DNA of 50,674 nucleotides from Kalymmatonema hyalinum WJT4-NPBG1 (GTDB lineage Bacteria > Cyanobacteriota > Cyanobacteriia > Cyanobacteriales > Nostocaceae): NCBI GenBank assembly GCA_019359075.1, contig JAHHIB010000066.1, positions 1-50,674 on the forward strand, in the 5' to 3' direction. Position 1 is the first letter of the stretch, and each line of letters opens with the position of its first letter. A model generated the notes under the pieces. The model had not been told where the DNA came from and did no database searches. It saw only the letters and a list, made by a program, of their open reading frames with translations. Shown here in pieces: positions 18,601 to 26,213 of the stretch. The translations under genes and the position numbers were made by a program.

Positions 18601-18905
18601 AGAAGATAGGCGATTTGAAAGGCTAGCCATGTGCCTTCGTTGCGTTTCAAGGGTTTTTTTTTGCTAAGCGCACTCACCAAGCTTTGAGTGATGTGGGCGA
18701 ATACACTGATTTCCTGGCAAACACTCCCTAGGGGTAGTTCTAAAATTTCTGCTAAGGTACAAATATCAAAAAACATAAGGCTTTTGACTTCCATATCCTG
18801 AACAATACGGAATGCCAAGCCTGCTATCTCCCCTGGTGAAAACTCTCTTATTTGGGCTATTTCAATGTAGTGTTCTGCTAAGGTGTGCCGAATACTCAAA
18901 GTCAT
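15663..18905 (-). CDS. NACHT-domain STAND NTPase with C-terminal pentapeptide repeats
   Basis: The 1080-residue protein is a STAND-class NTPase. The N-terminal 340 residues form a helical region with no recognised catalytic domain. The NACHT core has Walker A SEPGYGKTS (351-359), Walker B CLLILDGLDELPP (420-432) and a sensor-like FLTSRS (459-464). After a winged-helix/helical middle, about residues 930-990 are pentapeptide repeats of the A(N/D)Lxx type (NLTGANLTGANLTSANL). Related bacterial NACHT proteins act in phage defence or signalling, so a sensor role is plausible but not shown. Several segments look like intergenic repeats read in frame (about 125-152, 609-617 and near 690-710). It stands alone, convergent with furC. 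Confidence 0.88.
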   Translation of the reverse strand: MTLSIRHTLAEHYIEIAQIREFSPGEIAGLAFRIVQDMEVKSLMFFDICTLAEILELPLGSVCQEISVFAHITQSLVSALSKKKPLKRNEGTWLAFQIAYLLGLQQVLNQEKSLQRPWLDRTMIWGRGTRGAGELLSRGAEGKLSPPLPTSVRPLQDAQLQGLLKTLRPGKLTDTQAEQALSQVADSLLVQQMNSAAVAWLIANGAEEPQAKLIIQRLMNALAGHLLAVIAENALAFAQLQKFFRIGTSLPVSAGLASDTPEVVGGLTPNASTSDNKIDLYRELYRASLLESHSEPLLTEFFSLKDIYVPLKGLPVEENNSQQNQKIPQLDLMTWAQQQLCDLESIAVIESEPGYGKTSFCRIWAAKVAQELYPAWMPVLIRLSEVTYGNTLEETLDSGFKGNNFHLSLLEWLELEHPRCLLILDGLDELPPSRQGKRIQAIFIQQLLKFQSLSQHKIFLTSRSTALQNIAQELPQQLKRIAIKPWDKEELKQWFQQWAKVQSLPISQNFFTFLKQAGVFSAKSKLPEISALVRQPFMLYLLGVLHRDELLDEEILQFTARNQHTRNASLLWEIYHRLSRWLLGYPQTGSIKTMLMRWGTAHIHRTQEEMALFSRFANANLLQGHHPQELLEKMQAVALQILHSRHSQINLTGELNTLPAFYFKIDRWEEGEKFLSHIQNPKSRQFAQDREPSEVLIGGNLRSDFSPHASGSKIQNSLVKFSHPKLGEYLCAEALITELKLLTQRQVDVYGELTFVVDSTSVAQHLYNLLGYGILTQEIEELVIEGLRRSSKRDFSFEILCHRLLSFWYSYCRGRWLDEGIAHKALTYFQTLQNPVNIEQVNASVGLNLFLLLCAIHQEAKIPFSPCGDPASLEEFNPEALLMLIGKTAVLGKNTFATRIRSKSLALLNLAGVHLPQVMVFAGVHLGQTDLSNAELVEANLAGVNLHEANLTGANLTGANLTGANLTSANLTSANLTGVNLSSVNLTNACLFQAILSEADREIALMNGALFSLEQFQAIKNLLSQQSHFNVADATQHTAAWSNNAPQKGLIERAEGEPMMPEDLYDDYADDETVVDDNYK
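17054..17079 (-). repeat. Coding copy of the 26-base repeat
   Basis: This copy encodes approximately MALFSRFA in the NACHT protein. It is identical, in inverted orientation, to the intergenic copy at 15580-15605. Confidence 0.85.
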
Positions 18906-19048
18906 TGAATTAAAGGGTAAATGCCTGCCTATGGCAATTATGATTCATTTATCTGTGTACGGAAACAGATCCTTATTAGATAACTAAGCTAATTTGTCAA
19001 GCTTATTTGTTACCAAAGCAAAAAAAAGCCTGCGTTTTTAAGCTGATT

Positions 19049-20860
19049 ATGAGCGATCGCCTTTTAAAACTATTGTTAGTAGACCAAGATCCTATCTTCC
19101 GGCTAGGGCTACGAGTGGCTTTGGAAGAATTTCCTAATGTACAAGTGGTATCGGAGGCTCAAACAGATACTGCTGCATTGCAGATTTTAGCCAAACTTGC
19201 ACAACAAGACCCTAACCAAGTGAATTTAGTGGTTTTGGAATTGGGGAATGGTCACTCCCTCTCTAGCCAGCAACTCGGTTTACAACTTTGTCGGCATTTG
19301 AAAACCCAGTACCCCAATCTGCCATTATTGCTCCTGAGTTCTGTCCAAGAACAAGGGCTGCTTTTAGCAGCAAGAGCTGCTGGGGTTAATGGTTATTGTC
19401 CCAAAGGTACGCCTGTTTCGGAATTAGTCACCGCCATCCACGAGATAGTAGCAGGTGGCTCATACTGGAATCGGGAGATAGGAAAACAGGACACGGGGAT
19501 GCAAAGACGCCCGGATGCCGGGAATGCTCTTGAAAACCTCTCCGCGTCTTCTCAACTCCTTTTCGCTCAACAGCGGAAGCATCTACGCTTATCAGGAATT
19601 GGTTACATTGACGCCACCTTGGCAGAAGTAACGGCACAATTAGAAGTCCCCGGATTACCTTTACTTGATAGGGCAGTTTTAGCTGGGCAAAGACGAGAAT
19701 TGCTAGCAGCTCGTTGGCTGCTTAATCGATTATTAGCTTCAGCAGTGGAAAGGCGGGAGGTACCACGTTGGCGGAGCGTTCCTACAGGGAATAATTTCGC
19801 GTCTGCACAATTGCAGCCTCCTGCAAATCCCCGACTCAGTACTTCTATTTCCAAATCTGACTCACCAAACAAGCAAAATGCCCCTTCTTTACTCAGTCCG
19901 CGATCGCTGCAAGCGGCATTATTTGCATCTTGTATTACCAAACTTCAGTTTCCTTTACAAAACTTGACAGCTACCCCTCTAGAAATTGATATTTTACGTG
20001 AAGACAAAAAACGTGATTTACTTTATCTTGTTCTCCAAAAAGTTGCTGATACCCTAGATGAAATACGAGCTTCTCGGGTAGAAATCAACCAATTATCGGA
20101 ATTAAAAAATACCTTACTCATTGATGCCTGGGAAGCTGCAACTACAGAGTTTTTTGGAAAATTTGCTAGGGTAAGAGTTGGCAATAACAATTTAGAAATC
20201 GTTAATTTTCTACTGCAAAGTTCTGCAATTGTGCAAGTAGAGATTTTTCAGAAAATCCCTCTTGCTGAGGAGTTATTTTCTTATCTGTTATTTCAAACAG
20301 ATTTGCAGATTGACAATGCCTCATATCCAGCAGGTGGATCTGAAGCAAAAGAGTACGCAGAAATGCTGCTAGAGAATTTGTTGATTCAGATAGCAAATGG
20401 TGTAGTACAACCGCTGCTCAACTCTTTAGCTGATGTAGAAGAGATTAAACAAGGTTTTTATGACCGCCAATTGATTTCTACGCGGGAAATCGAACGGTTT
20501 AGAAATAATTTGTCGTGGAGATATCGTCTGAGGAATTATGTGAATGAGCCTCAGGCAATTTTTGAAAGCCGCTATGAGCTATTTGTTTTTGCACCTCGCG
20601 GTATTGCCACAATTTCCATTTATGCGCCGCGTGGACAAGAGTTAGCTCAACTTTCTGGTATCCCGCTAGTTATCACCCTAGCGATAGAATTTCGTGATGC
20701 GATCGCCCCTCGTCTACAATCATTATTATCCTTCTTAGGAAGTGGTGTTGTCTTTGTTCTGACGCAAGTCATTGGTCGCGGTATAGGTTTGATTGGTCGT
20801 GGTATTCTTCAAGGGATTGGCAGTGTTTCTTTAACCGAAAAAAAGAATAAAAAGTTATGA
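19049..20860 (+). CDS. Degenerate receiver domain fused to DUF3685 (Ycf55-like)
   Basis: I chose the ATG at 19049 (MSDRLLKLLLVDQDP); the longer frame from a TTG at 19007 adds an unconserved basic stretch. The 603 residues begin with a CheY-like domain (about 5-130) that keeps Asp12, Ser97/98 and Lys119, but the phosphoacceptor position in LVVLELGNG is Glu64 and the second acidic residue is Gln13. The remainder matches the DUF3685/Ycf55 family of cyanobacteria and some plastids, whose function is unknown. The C-terminus is hydrophobic and Gly-rich (GSGVVFVLTQVIGRGIGLIG), possibly membrane-binding. There is no output DNA-binding domain. It is divergent from the NACHT gene, with about 140 bases between. 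Confidence 0.85.
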   Translation: MSDRLLKLLLVDQDPIFRLGLRVALEEFPNVQVVSEAQTDTAALQILAKLAQQDPNQVNLVVLELGNGHSLSSQQLGLQLCRHLKTQYPNLPLLLLSSVQEQGLLLAARAAGVNGYCPKGTPVSELVTAIHEIVAGGSYWNREIGKQDTGMQRRPDAGNALENLSASSQLLFAQQRKHLRLSGIGYIDATLAEVTAQLEVPGLPLLDRAVLAGQRRELLAARWLLNRLLASAVERREVPRWRSVPTGNNFASAQLQPPANPRLSTSISKSDSPNKQNAPSLLSPRSLQAALFASCITKLQFPLQNLTATPLEIDILREDKKRDLLYLVLQKVADTLDEIRASRVEINQLSELKNTLLIDAWEAATTEFFGKFARVRVGNNNLEIVNFLLQSSAIVQVEIFQKIPLAEELFSYLLFQTDLQIDNASYPAGGSEAKEYAEMLLENLLIQIANGVVQPLLNSLADVEEIKQGFYDRQLISTREIERFRNNLSWRYRLRNYVNEPQAIFESRYELFVFAPRGIATISIYAPRGQELAQLSGIPLVITLAIEFRDAIAPRLQSLLSFLGSGVVFVLTQVIGRGIGLIGRGILQGIGSVSLTEKKNKKL

Positions 20861-20876
20861 TTTGGGTATCAGCAAT

Positions 20877-20904
20877 GTAGAGACGCGCCATGGGGCGTCT
20901 CTAC
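20877..20904. terminator. Hairpin of the GTAGAGACGC repeat family
   Basis: GTAGAGACGC and GCGTCTCTAC flank an 8-base loop in the 95-base gap between two convergent genes. The perfect 10-bp stem could terminate either transcript, but there is no T tract, so it may be only a dispersed repeat. Confidence 0.5.
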
Positions 20905-20955
20905 ACATCACCAAATCTCACTAAAAATCCTTAACTCAACCGTATTGAGCTATAA

Positions 20956-21837
20956 CTAATCAACAGAATTTGAGATTAAATGCGTAGCTTCGCTTGCAGG
21001 TACTTTTGCATCCAAGTTGGGTGTAGGGATATGTTTCATTTCCCAAACTTTTAGCAGAATCAGGTATTCGTAGAAAGCTTGCAAGGTACACCAAGCAAAA
21101 CCAGCGCGTCCGTCTAAGCAGCCGCCTAAAAGAAAATACATATACAAAAAACGTGTGAGTGGTCTGGCTGGTAAGCGTAAGGACAAATCTTTTAAAGCGC
21201 GGCGTCGTTCGACTTCTGACTTGCCAAAAAATAAGCTGCGCCAGCTGACTGTTCCATTCTCTAATTGATGCAGAGTTTCTTTGGCTTCATCTGTGGAGTA
21301 ACGATTGTGCTTTTCAATCCAGCGGCTTAAACCCTTGCTAGAAGTGTAATGGGGATATGTTTCTTTTAAAAAGCCTGTTGAACCGTCACAAACTTCTCGT
21401 TCTGTATGACCGTAATCTGTAAACCAAACTTTACCGTGGCGGAAAAGGCGCAATTGGTAACGAGGATACTGGGTACTGCGACGAATCCAACGATTCATGA
21501 AAATCACTCGTTCGGCGACGTAGTAACCGATGTAGTCTGGATTTTGACTTGCTTTTTCGCATTCTGCGAACAGTTCTGGCGTCATGCGTTCGTCAGCTTC
21601 TAGAATGTAAACCCATTCATGCTTGGGAGGTATATTTTCTAGCATCCAAGTACGTTGACGACCGTGGCTTTCAAAAGGGTGCTGAACGACACGAACCGGG
21701 TAACGACTGGCGATTTCGACGGTGCGATCGCTACTGCATGAGTCCACAACAATAATGTCATCCGATAGCATCGCCGACTCAATACAAGCGGAAATATCTA
21801 TTTCTTCGTTATAAGTCAATATGTAAATTGAAAACAT
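20956..21837 (-). CDS. Glycosyltransferase family 2 (KdtX/WaaE-like)
   Basis: The 293-residue protein is an inverting GT-A glycosyltransferase. The nucleotide-binding part shows YILTYNEEIDI at the start and DSCSSDRTVEIA at 32-43; the metal-binding DXD-like motif is LEADER at 79-84. The C-terminal 80 residues include a hydrophobic, membrane-associating segment (LTRFLYMYFLLGGCLDG, then AFYEYLILLKVW). Members add sugars to LPS core or exopolysaccharide. It is the last gene of a leftward block that includes hpsJ and hpsABCD, 160 bases downstream of hpsJ, so hormogonium or capsule polysaccharide is a likely product. It might correspond to HpsE, but I cannot decide that by eye. Confidence 0.85.
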   Translation of the reverse strand: MFSIYILTYNEEIDISACIESAMLSDDIIVVDSCSSDRTVEIASRYPVRVVQHPFESHGRQRTWMLENIPPKHEWVYILEADERMTPELFAECEKASQNPDYIGYYVAERVIFMNRWIRRSTQYPRYQLRLFRHGKVWFTDYGHTEREVCDGSTGFLKETYPHYTSSKGLSRWIEKHNRYSTDEAKETLHQLENGTVSWRSLFFGKSEVERRRALKDLSLRLPARPLTRFLYMYFLLGGCLDGRAGFAWCTLQAFYEYLILLKVWEMKHIPTPNLDAKVPASEATHLISNSVD

Positions 21838-21997
21838 TCCAAACGTTAGTCATATAAGTTCTCTTGTGCCAGATTATACTTTTTTATTGTGAATACCTGC
21901 AAGAGATACGAAATGATTTTCACAAGGAATGAGTCAAAGTGGCAGTATGAGCGGCGTTAAATTTTTAATGCGTCGTACTGCCTTTGAGGATAATGAA

Positions 21998-22834
21998 CTA
22001 GCGTGCAGGTACTTTGCGTTTTGCACTTTGGAAAGCACCCATACTTCTTAATCCTGACCAGCCGATAATGATATAAGCAACAGACAACAGCAAACTATTG
22101 ACGACAATCCTTAAACCAGGCTTCCAATTTTCTTGAGCTTGTTTTTCCAGTTCTTCCCGGCGAGTGCGAATTTGGGCTAGTCTTTGATTGGCAAGTTGCT
22201 GTGGATCTGTTTGTTGGGCGATAAATTTGTCAAGCTCCTGAGGATTTGCCTTAAACTTCTTGAGTAAATCTTTTGTAGCTTGGGGAACATTCGCGTTATT
22301 CAGTGCTTGGTTGTAACGCTGTTCATCTTGAAGGAGTTCACTGTACTGAGTTTTGACTTGAGTTCTCTGCTTTTCTACTTGTGCTTTGACTTGATCATTA
22401 CCCAGTTGAGCTTGCACTTGGTTGAGTTGGGTTTTCAATTGGTTTTCTGCTAATTGCGCATCCCTAGTGATTTGATCCACGACTTGAGTTCTTTGGTTAA
22501 TAACATTCATCGCGTGGACAGGAGCAATAACCAAAAAGAGTAACCCCAAGATACTTGATATGATCAAAGCCGGCATTCTAAAGTCTAGGGGCTGCGATTG
22601 ATTGCCATCATCAAAACTGTCAATCCAATACGCAGCGAATAGCATACCCAAGCCAACCAATGGCACGACTCCCCGCTCAACCATACTTGCTCCCCATCTG
22701 AGTTGTAACTGCTTATCAGTTGGGCTGAAGTCAAGGCTGAGAATGATAAAGTCAATCAAAAAGGACAATATTAAGATTACCCCAATTACCTTAAGTGTAC
22801 GGGCGGCGGTTGCAGCAGCAAAACGGTTATTCAT
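21998..22834 (-). CDS. hpsJ: HpsJ-like membrane protein
   Basis: I chose the ATG at 22834 (MNNRFAAATAARTLKVIG), giving 278 residues; an in-frame TTG at 22855 is less likely. Membrane segments lie at about 13-33, 52-70, 87-106 and 241-261. Between the third and fourth is a Gln-rich coiled coil (about 111-175) and a charged helix (about 195-235). This architecture matches HpsJ of the Nostoc hormogonium polysaccharide locus, a membrane protein of unknown biochemical role (recollection of the family). It lies about 150 bases downstream of a small membrane ORF and in the same direction as hpsABCD. Confidence 0.75.
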   Translation of the reverse strand: MNNRFAAATAARTLKVIGVILILSFLIDFIILSLDFSPTDKQLQLRWGASMVERGVVPLVGLGMLFAAYWIDSFDDGNQSQPLDFRMPALIISSILGLLFLVIAPVHAMNVINQRTQVVDQITRDAQLAENQLKTQLNQVQAQLGNDQVKAQVEKQRTQVKTQYSELLQDEQRYNQALNNANVPQATKDLLKKFKANPQELDKFIAQQTDPQQLANQRLAQIRTRREELEKQAQENWKPGLRIVVNSLLLSVAYIIIGWSGLRSMGAFQSAKRKVPAR

Positions 22835-22979
22835 AGTTTTTTGTCTCGTAGTCAATCAAAGTGAATATTCTATATAAAGGTACTGGAATATTGTTTCCAT
22901 GACGCTATCTATTGTTTATGATTCCGAGATTCTTTTTTGGGTGATATATTTTCTACCCTCTGGTTTAAGCTACACCACG

Positions 22980-23192
22980 CTAGCACCTGTATTCTAGCTT
23001 GTCTTCCGGAAATCCTTGTGTTATAAAATACCAGATATACATTGACACCATTGAAAACTGTAGTAAATACTCCATTAGAGGGGTTTCGGGTGCATTTTTA
23101 TCGTGTATCAGGTAGGGTGTGAGCAAAGAAATGATTACACACCCAGTTACCACAGACAAGTTTAGTGCGTAAGTCCGAGAAGCTTTTCCCAA
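22980..23192 (-). CDS. Small two-helix membrane protein
   Basis: The gene encodes 70 residues with two likely membrane helices (LNLSVVTGCVIISLLTPYLI and YLLQFSMVSMYIWYFITQGF) and a short charged tail. It overlaps the 3' end of the DUF2064 gene by 31 bases in another frame, which suggests translational coupling if real. I know no family. Its hydrophobic pattern argues for a genuine product, but the overlap makes a chance ORF possible. Confidence 0.45.
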   Translation of the reverse strand: MGKASRTYALNLSVVTGCVIISLLTPYLIHDKNAPETPLMEYLLQFSMVSMYIWYFITQGFPEDKLEYRC

Positions 23193-23785
23193 ATTGGCAA
23201 ATCCTCCGGACGATCAATATCAGCCAACAAAGGCAAGTAATTTATCAATAAATTAAGCGTCTGGGCAGTATCTATAGTCTGCTGCAATACTTGAGAGGTT
23301 CCCCAATCTATATTGATAAATAATTTTGGGACGGGACGCTGCAAACCAATCAAGTAATAGCCACCATCTACCGCTGGACCAAGCACAAGGTCGCACTGTT
23401 GAAGTTGCTCAAAAGCTTCTGCTAAAATCTGGTCATTGACATCAGGGCAGTCGATACCGATAGTAATGACTTTTTCTGCACCTGATTGAAAAGCATTGTA
23501 GAAAGATTGTGCCATCCGCGAACCCAAATCTCCCTCACCTTGAGGTTGGTAAGCGATGTCATATCCCAGCCAGTCTTGCATCAGTTGCAAATTACCGCCT
23601 GCAAAGCGTATCTCAAAAGACATGGCAGAAGTTTTTTGCAACTGTTTCACTTGAGATAGGGTGTGTTCCGTCATTTGACGCTGAAGATTTGCCGCGCCTT
23701 CAGTTCCCAAAGCAGGTATCAGTCGGGTTTTCGTTTTACCTGGTTCTGGATAGCGAGTGAAAATAATGAGATGCTGTTTTGCCAT
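23162..23785 (-). CDS. DUF2064/TIGR04282 nucleotidyl/glycosyltransferase-like protein
   Basis: The protein is about 207 residues from an ATG at about 23785; an in-frame GTG six codons upstream is the alternative. It is a GT-A fold protein of the DUF2064 family, labelled arsenosugar biosynthesis glycosyltransferase (TIGR04282) by some resources. Diagnostic segments are FTRYPEPGKTKTRLIPALG near the start, ITIGIDCPDVN near 115-125 and LGPAVDGGYYLIGL near 145. The substrate is uncertain, and the arsenosugar label is based on neighbours of other members. Here it sits 50 bases after hpsD in a polysaccharide block, so a role in surface glycan synthesis is equally possible. Confidence 0.8.
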   Translation of the reverse strand: MAKQHLIIFTRYPEPGKTKTRLIPALGTEGAANLQRQMTEHTLSQVKQLQKTSAMSFEIRFAGGNLQLMQDWLGYDIAYQPQGEGDLGSRMAQSFYNAFQSGAEKVITIGIDCPDVNDQILAEAFEQLQQCDLVLGPAVDGGYYLIGLQRPVPKLFINIDWGTSQVLQQTIDTAQTLNLLINYLPLLADIDRPEDLPIWEKLLGLTH

Positions 23786-23835
23786 TTCTGGTAGATTTAG
23801 CACGGGGTACCTTATTTAAATTAACCAGAAATATA

Positions 23836-24420
23836 TTAATAGCAATATTTACCATAGCTGTCAGGTTTCTCCTGTTCTTTTGCAGTTCGTATTGCACCTA
23901 AAATTGTAGAAATATAGACACAACGCTTAGCTTTAGCACCATTTCTACTGGATAAGGTTATTCGTCTTAGTGGCGGGTTGACATTACCTCTGTAATCAAA
24001 TTGGATGTGCCCGCCATTTTCCTGTTGCAAGCTTGTTTCCGCATCTAAGCGCATATTTGGATCTAAGTTATTCCAGATAACGTCAGCTGGGTTTACCGTA
24101 GCAGGATGAACCGCCCATTGCACAGTACCATTTTGTTCGCGAAAACTAACTTGCCAGGTTAATTTGTTTTTGATGGCTTGGCTTTGAGCTTGGCGTATGG
24201 CAAGATAAACTTCGTCTTGGGCAGTTCTGAGGCGCTGAGTATTAACAAAACCTAGCCAACTTGGAACTGTGATAGCAGCTAAGATACCAATGATTATAAT
24301 ACTTACCAAAACCTCTAGCAGCGTGAAGCCATTGCTAGAACGATTATTAATTCGTAAATAAGAACCTATTTCCTTGGACTCGTGTGCTTGCTTGAGGAAA
24401 ATATGTTTTATTACTGCCAT
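23836..24420 (-). CDS. hpsD: Hormogonium polysaccharide secretion pseudopilin HpsD
   Basis: The 194-residue protein is a type II/IV pseudopilin. The prepilin site is G31/F32 in SSNGFTLLEVLVSIIIIG, with Glu36 at the required +5 position and a hydrophobic N-terminal helix to about residue 55. The globular C-terminal domain contains a single Cys pair (KRCVYI and GKYCY). In Nostoc punctiforme hpsBCD encode pseudopilins needed for polysaccharide secretion and gliding of hormogonia. The ATG at 24420 overlaps the end of hpsC by 74 bases; no later ATG precedes the prepilin site. HpsD is the letter for the third gene of the hpsA-B-C-D order. Confidence 0.85.
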   Translation of the reverse strand: MAVIKHIFLKQAHESKEIGSYLRINNRSSNGFTLLEVLVSIIIIGILAAITVPSWLGFVNTQRLRTAQDEVYLAIRQAQSQAIKNKLTWQVSFREQNGTVQWAVHPATVNPADVIWNNLDPNMRLDAETSLQQENGGHIQFDYRGNVNPPLRRITLSSRNGAKAKRCVYISTILGAIRTAKEQEKPDSYGKYCY

Positions 24421-25420
24421 TGAAATTTATATTAGTATTTTGAAGACGACCGAGGGCATTGCTACGCAAATAAACTTCTGCGACAACGTTTTCTGAATCT
24501 ACACAAACATAAAAACCTCGTGTTCTAACATTACTAGTCGCAACAGCATCATCGTTTCCAGAAAATCTTGGTACCTGTTGACCTATGGTGCAACTTGAAG
24601 GCACTGGATTTGTATTATTATTTATTACAGTTTGGTCAATGTAATCAACTAAAGGTACAATATCTTGTGTGTAAGGTTCGCCGCTCTTCTTTGCCCATTG
24701 ATTCATCTTACTTTTAAGATTACCTGAAACTTGCAGATGAAACATCTGAAAACCATTGTCTCGCTGAATTTTTTCATCATTGGTTTCAGTAGCTTCATAA
24801 CCATTACTTATTTGAAATCTACCGATTCGAGCAGCTTTAGACCATATAGGGTTACTTTCTGTAATTAAATAATAGGCAACTAAAGAGTAAACGAAGGTAT
24901 CATCTCTCTGTTTAGAACTGGAAACTAAAAGCCCATCTGAGATAAACTGCCGCTTCCAGAATACAAGAACAGGAAAATAATTACTCTTAGAATCATACCT
25001 AGGTAGTTGTTTCCTAATTGCATTAATGCCATCAGCATCATATATATAGATTGCCTGCTGCAAGTCTCGCGCAATATAATCAAGTGCTGCTTTGATTTCT
25101 TGCTCAGTCCTTGCCTTTGCTTGCTCTTGTCGGTCAGTTGTCATAATGTTAATCATAAATCCTAGCAAAGGCGTGATGACAAGGGTAGCAATGACGATGC
25201 CTACCAGCAACTCAACTAGGGTAAAGCCATCACATTTCTGTTTCACCCTAAAGAGCTTTAGCTGAGTAGGGTATTTCAACAAATAAATTATCCAATTTTG
25301 TGGGGTGGGCATCTGGTTCCCCCAGTTTATAGGACGGGCAAGATGCCCATCCCACAAGAAAAAGTTGGATATTTTTTTATTTGGAAGTCCCTTTATGAAA
25401 AGCCATTTGAATGGACTCAT
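24347..25420 (-). CDS. hpsC: Hormogonium polysaccharide secretion pseudopilin HpsC
   Basis: The 357-residue protein has the prepilin site G65/F66 (CDGFTLVELLVGIVIATLV) with Glu70 at +5. The start at 25420 is supported by AGAGGTTT about 9 bases upstream. The resulting 65-residue leader is unusually long: its middle is read from a 79-base inverted repeat (25291-25369). An ATG at 25312, inside the repeat, gives a shorter leader of 29 residues. HpsC is the largest of the three pseudopilins and may be a PulJ/GspJ-like minor pilin. It lies 92 bases after hpsB and overlaps hpsD. Confidence 0.85.
   Translation of the reverse strand: MSPFKWLFIKGLPNKKISNFFLWDGHLARPINWGNQMPTPQNWIIYLLKYPTQLKLFRVKQKCDGFTLVELLVGIVIATLVITPLLGFMINIMTTDRQEQAKARTEQEIKAALDYIARDLQQAIYIYDADGINAIRKQLPRYDSKSNYFPVLVFWKRQFISDGLLVSSSKQRDDTFVYSLVAYYLITESNPIWSKAARIGRFQISNGYEATETNDEKIQRDNGFQMFHLQVSGNLKSKMNQWAKKSGEPYTQDIVPLVDYIDQTVINNNTNPVPSSCTIGQQVPRFSGNDDAVATSNVRTRGFYVCVDSENVVAEVYLRSNALGRLQNTNINFNGSNKTYFPQASTRVQGNRFLFTN
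25291..25369. repeat. Inverted-repeat element over the 5' end of hpsC
   Basis: The left arm TCCAATTTTGTGGGGTGGGC plus ATCT (25291-25314) pairs with the right arm AGATGCCCATCCCAC...GTTGGA (25341-25369), with one mismatch and a short bulge. The GTGGGGTGGGCATCT palindrome style is common between cyanobacterial genes. Here it is within the hpsC reading frame. Confidence 0.75.
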
Positions 25421-25512
25421 AATATTAAACCTCTTTTCATGTGCGGTTAATTATTCATTTTTTATTTTTTTTGTAGTAAGTCTGTGAAGTTGGTATAAAA
25501 AGTTGCATCAAC

Positions 25513-26181
25513 TTAGCAATTAGATTGAGGATTAGGATTACTGCGTAGAGGTTTCAGACGCGCACAAAAATCACTAAATGTCATTACTTTACTTGATATT
25601 TCTGTAGTTGTTTCTAGTAATGGTGCTTTGTGATCGCTTGCTTTGTTAGTAAAGATCAGTTGTTTACTAGGTGCTATTGTGAGGTTTCCACCATCATTAG
25701 CAAACCCATCTGCTCTATAAATACGTATTCTTAACTGGTAAGTGTCCTGAGAAGTAGTTGAGCTTGTGTTACGCCGCAAAGCTTGAATAATGAAGTCTCT
25801 GATGCTGCTCATCGTACAGCCACTTCCATTAGCATCACCATCAACACAGTATAAATTAGTCGCTGGAGCTGAACAGTAAGCATTTGCAGTGTTACAGGTT
25901 AAATTCCCTACTGGAGGAGCAGGGTAGTTTCCTGAATTGTCAGCAGTGTCGGTGATAGGAGGAGGTGGAATTGCCTGTGATCTTACGCCATCAATGTAAG
26001 TTTGAACTGCGTCAGTTGCCAACTCAACACGCCTTGCTTGCACACGTGTGGCGACAGATAAGACAATCACAGGTGCGATCGCTGCCAGTAAAATGCCAAC
26101 AACAACGATTGCTACCAATGACTCAATAATGGTAAAACCTGACTGACTGGATAAAAATGCTTGCTGTTTTTGGTGAATCAT
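25513..26181 (-). CDS. hpsB: Hormogonium polysaccharide secretion pseudopilin HpsB
   Basis: The 222-residue protein has a classic short prepilin leader ending G15/F16 (SSQSGFTIIESLVAIVVVG), with Glu20 at +5 and a hydrophobic helix to about 45. A Pro/Thr/Asn-rich middle has several Cys (NLTCNTANAYCSAPATNLYC), probably disulfide-forming outside the membrane. By synteny it is HpsB, one of three pseudopilins in the polysaccharide secretion system used in hormogonium gliding. It starts 32 bases after the hpsA stop codon, so it is almost certainly in the same transcript. Confidence 0.87.
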   Translation of the reverse strand: MIHQKQQAFLSSQSGFTIIESLVAIVVVGILLAAIAPVIVLSVATRVQARRVELATDAVQTYIDGVRSQAIPPPPITDTADNSGNYPAPPVGNLTCNTANAYCSAPATNLYCVDGDANGSGCTMSSIRDFIIQALRRNTSSTTSQDTYQLRIRIYRADGFANDGGNLTIAPSKQLIFTNKASDHKAPLLETTTEISSKVMTFSDFCARLKPLRSNPNPQSNC

Positions 26182-26213
26182 ATTTCAGCAATTAAAAGTA
26201 GAATTGAGTCAAA

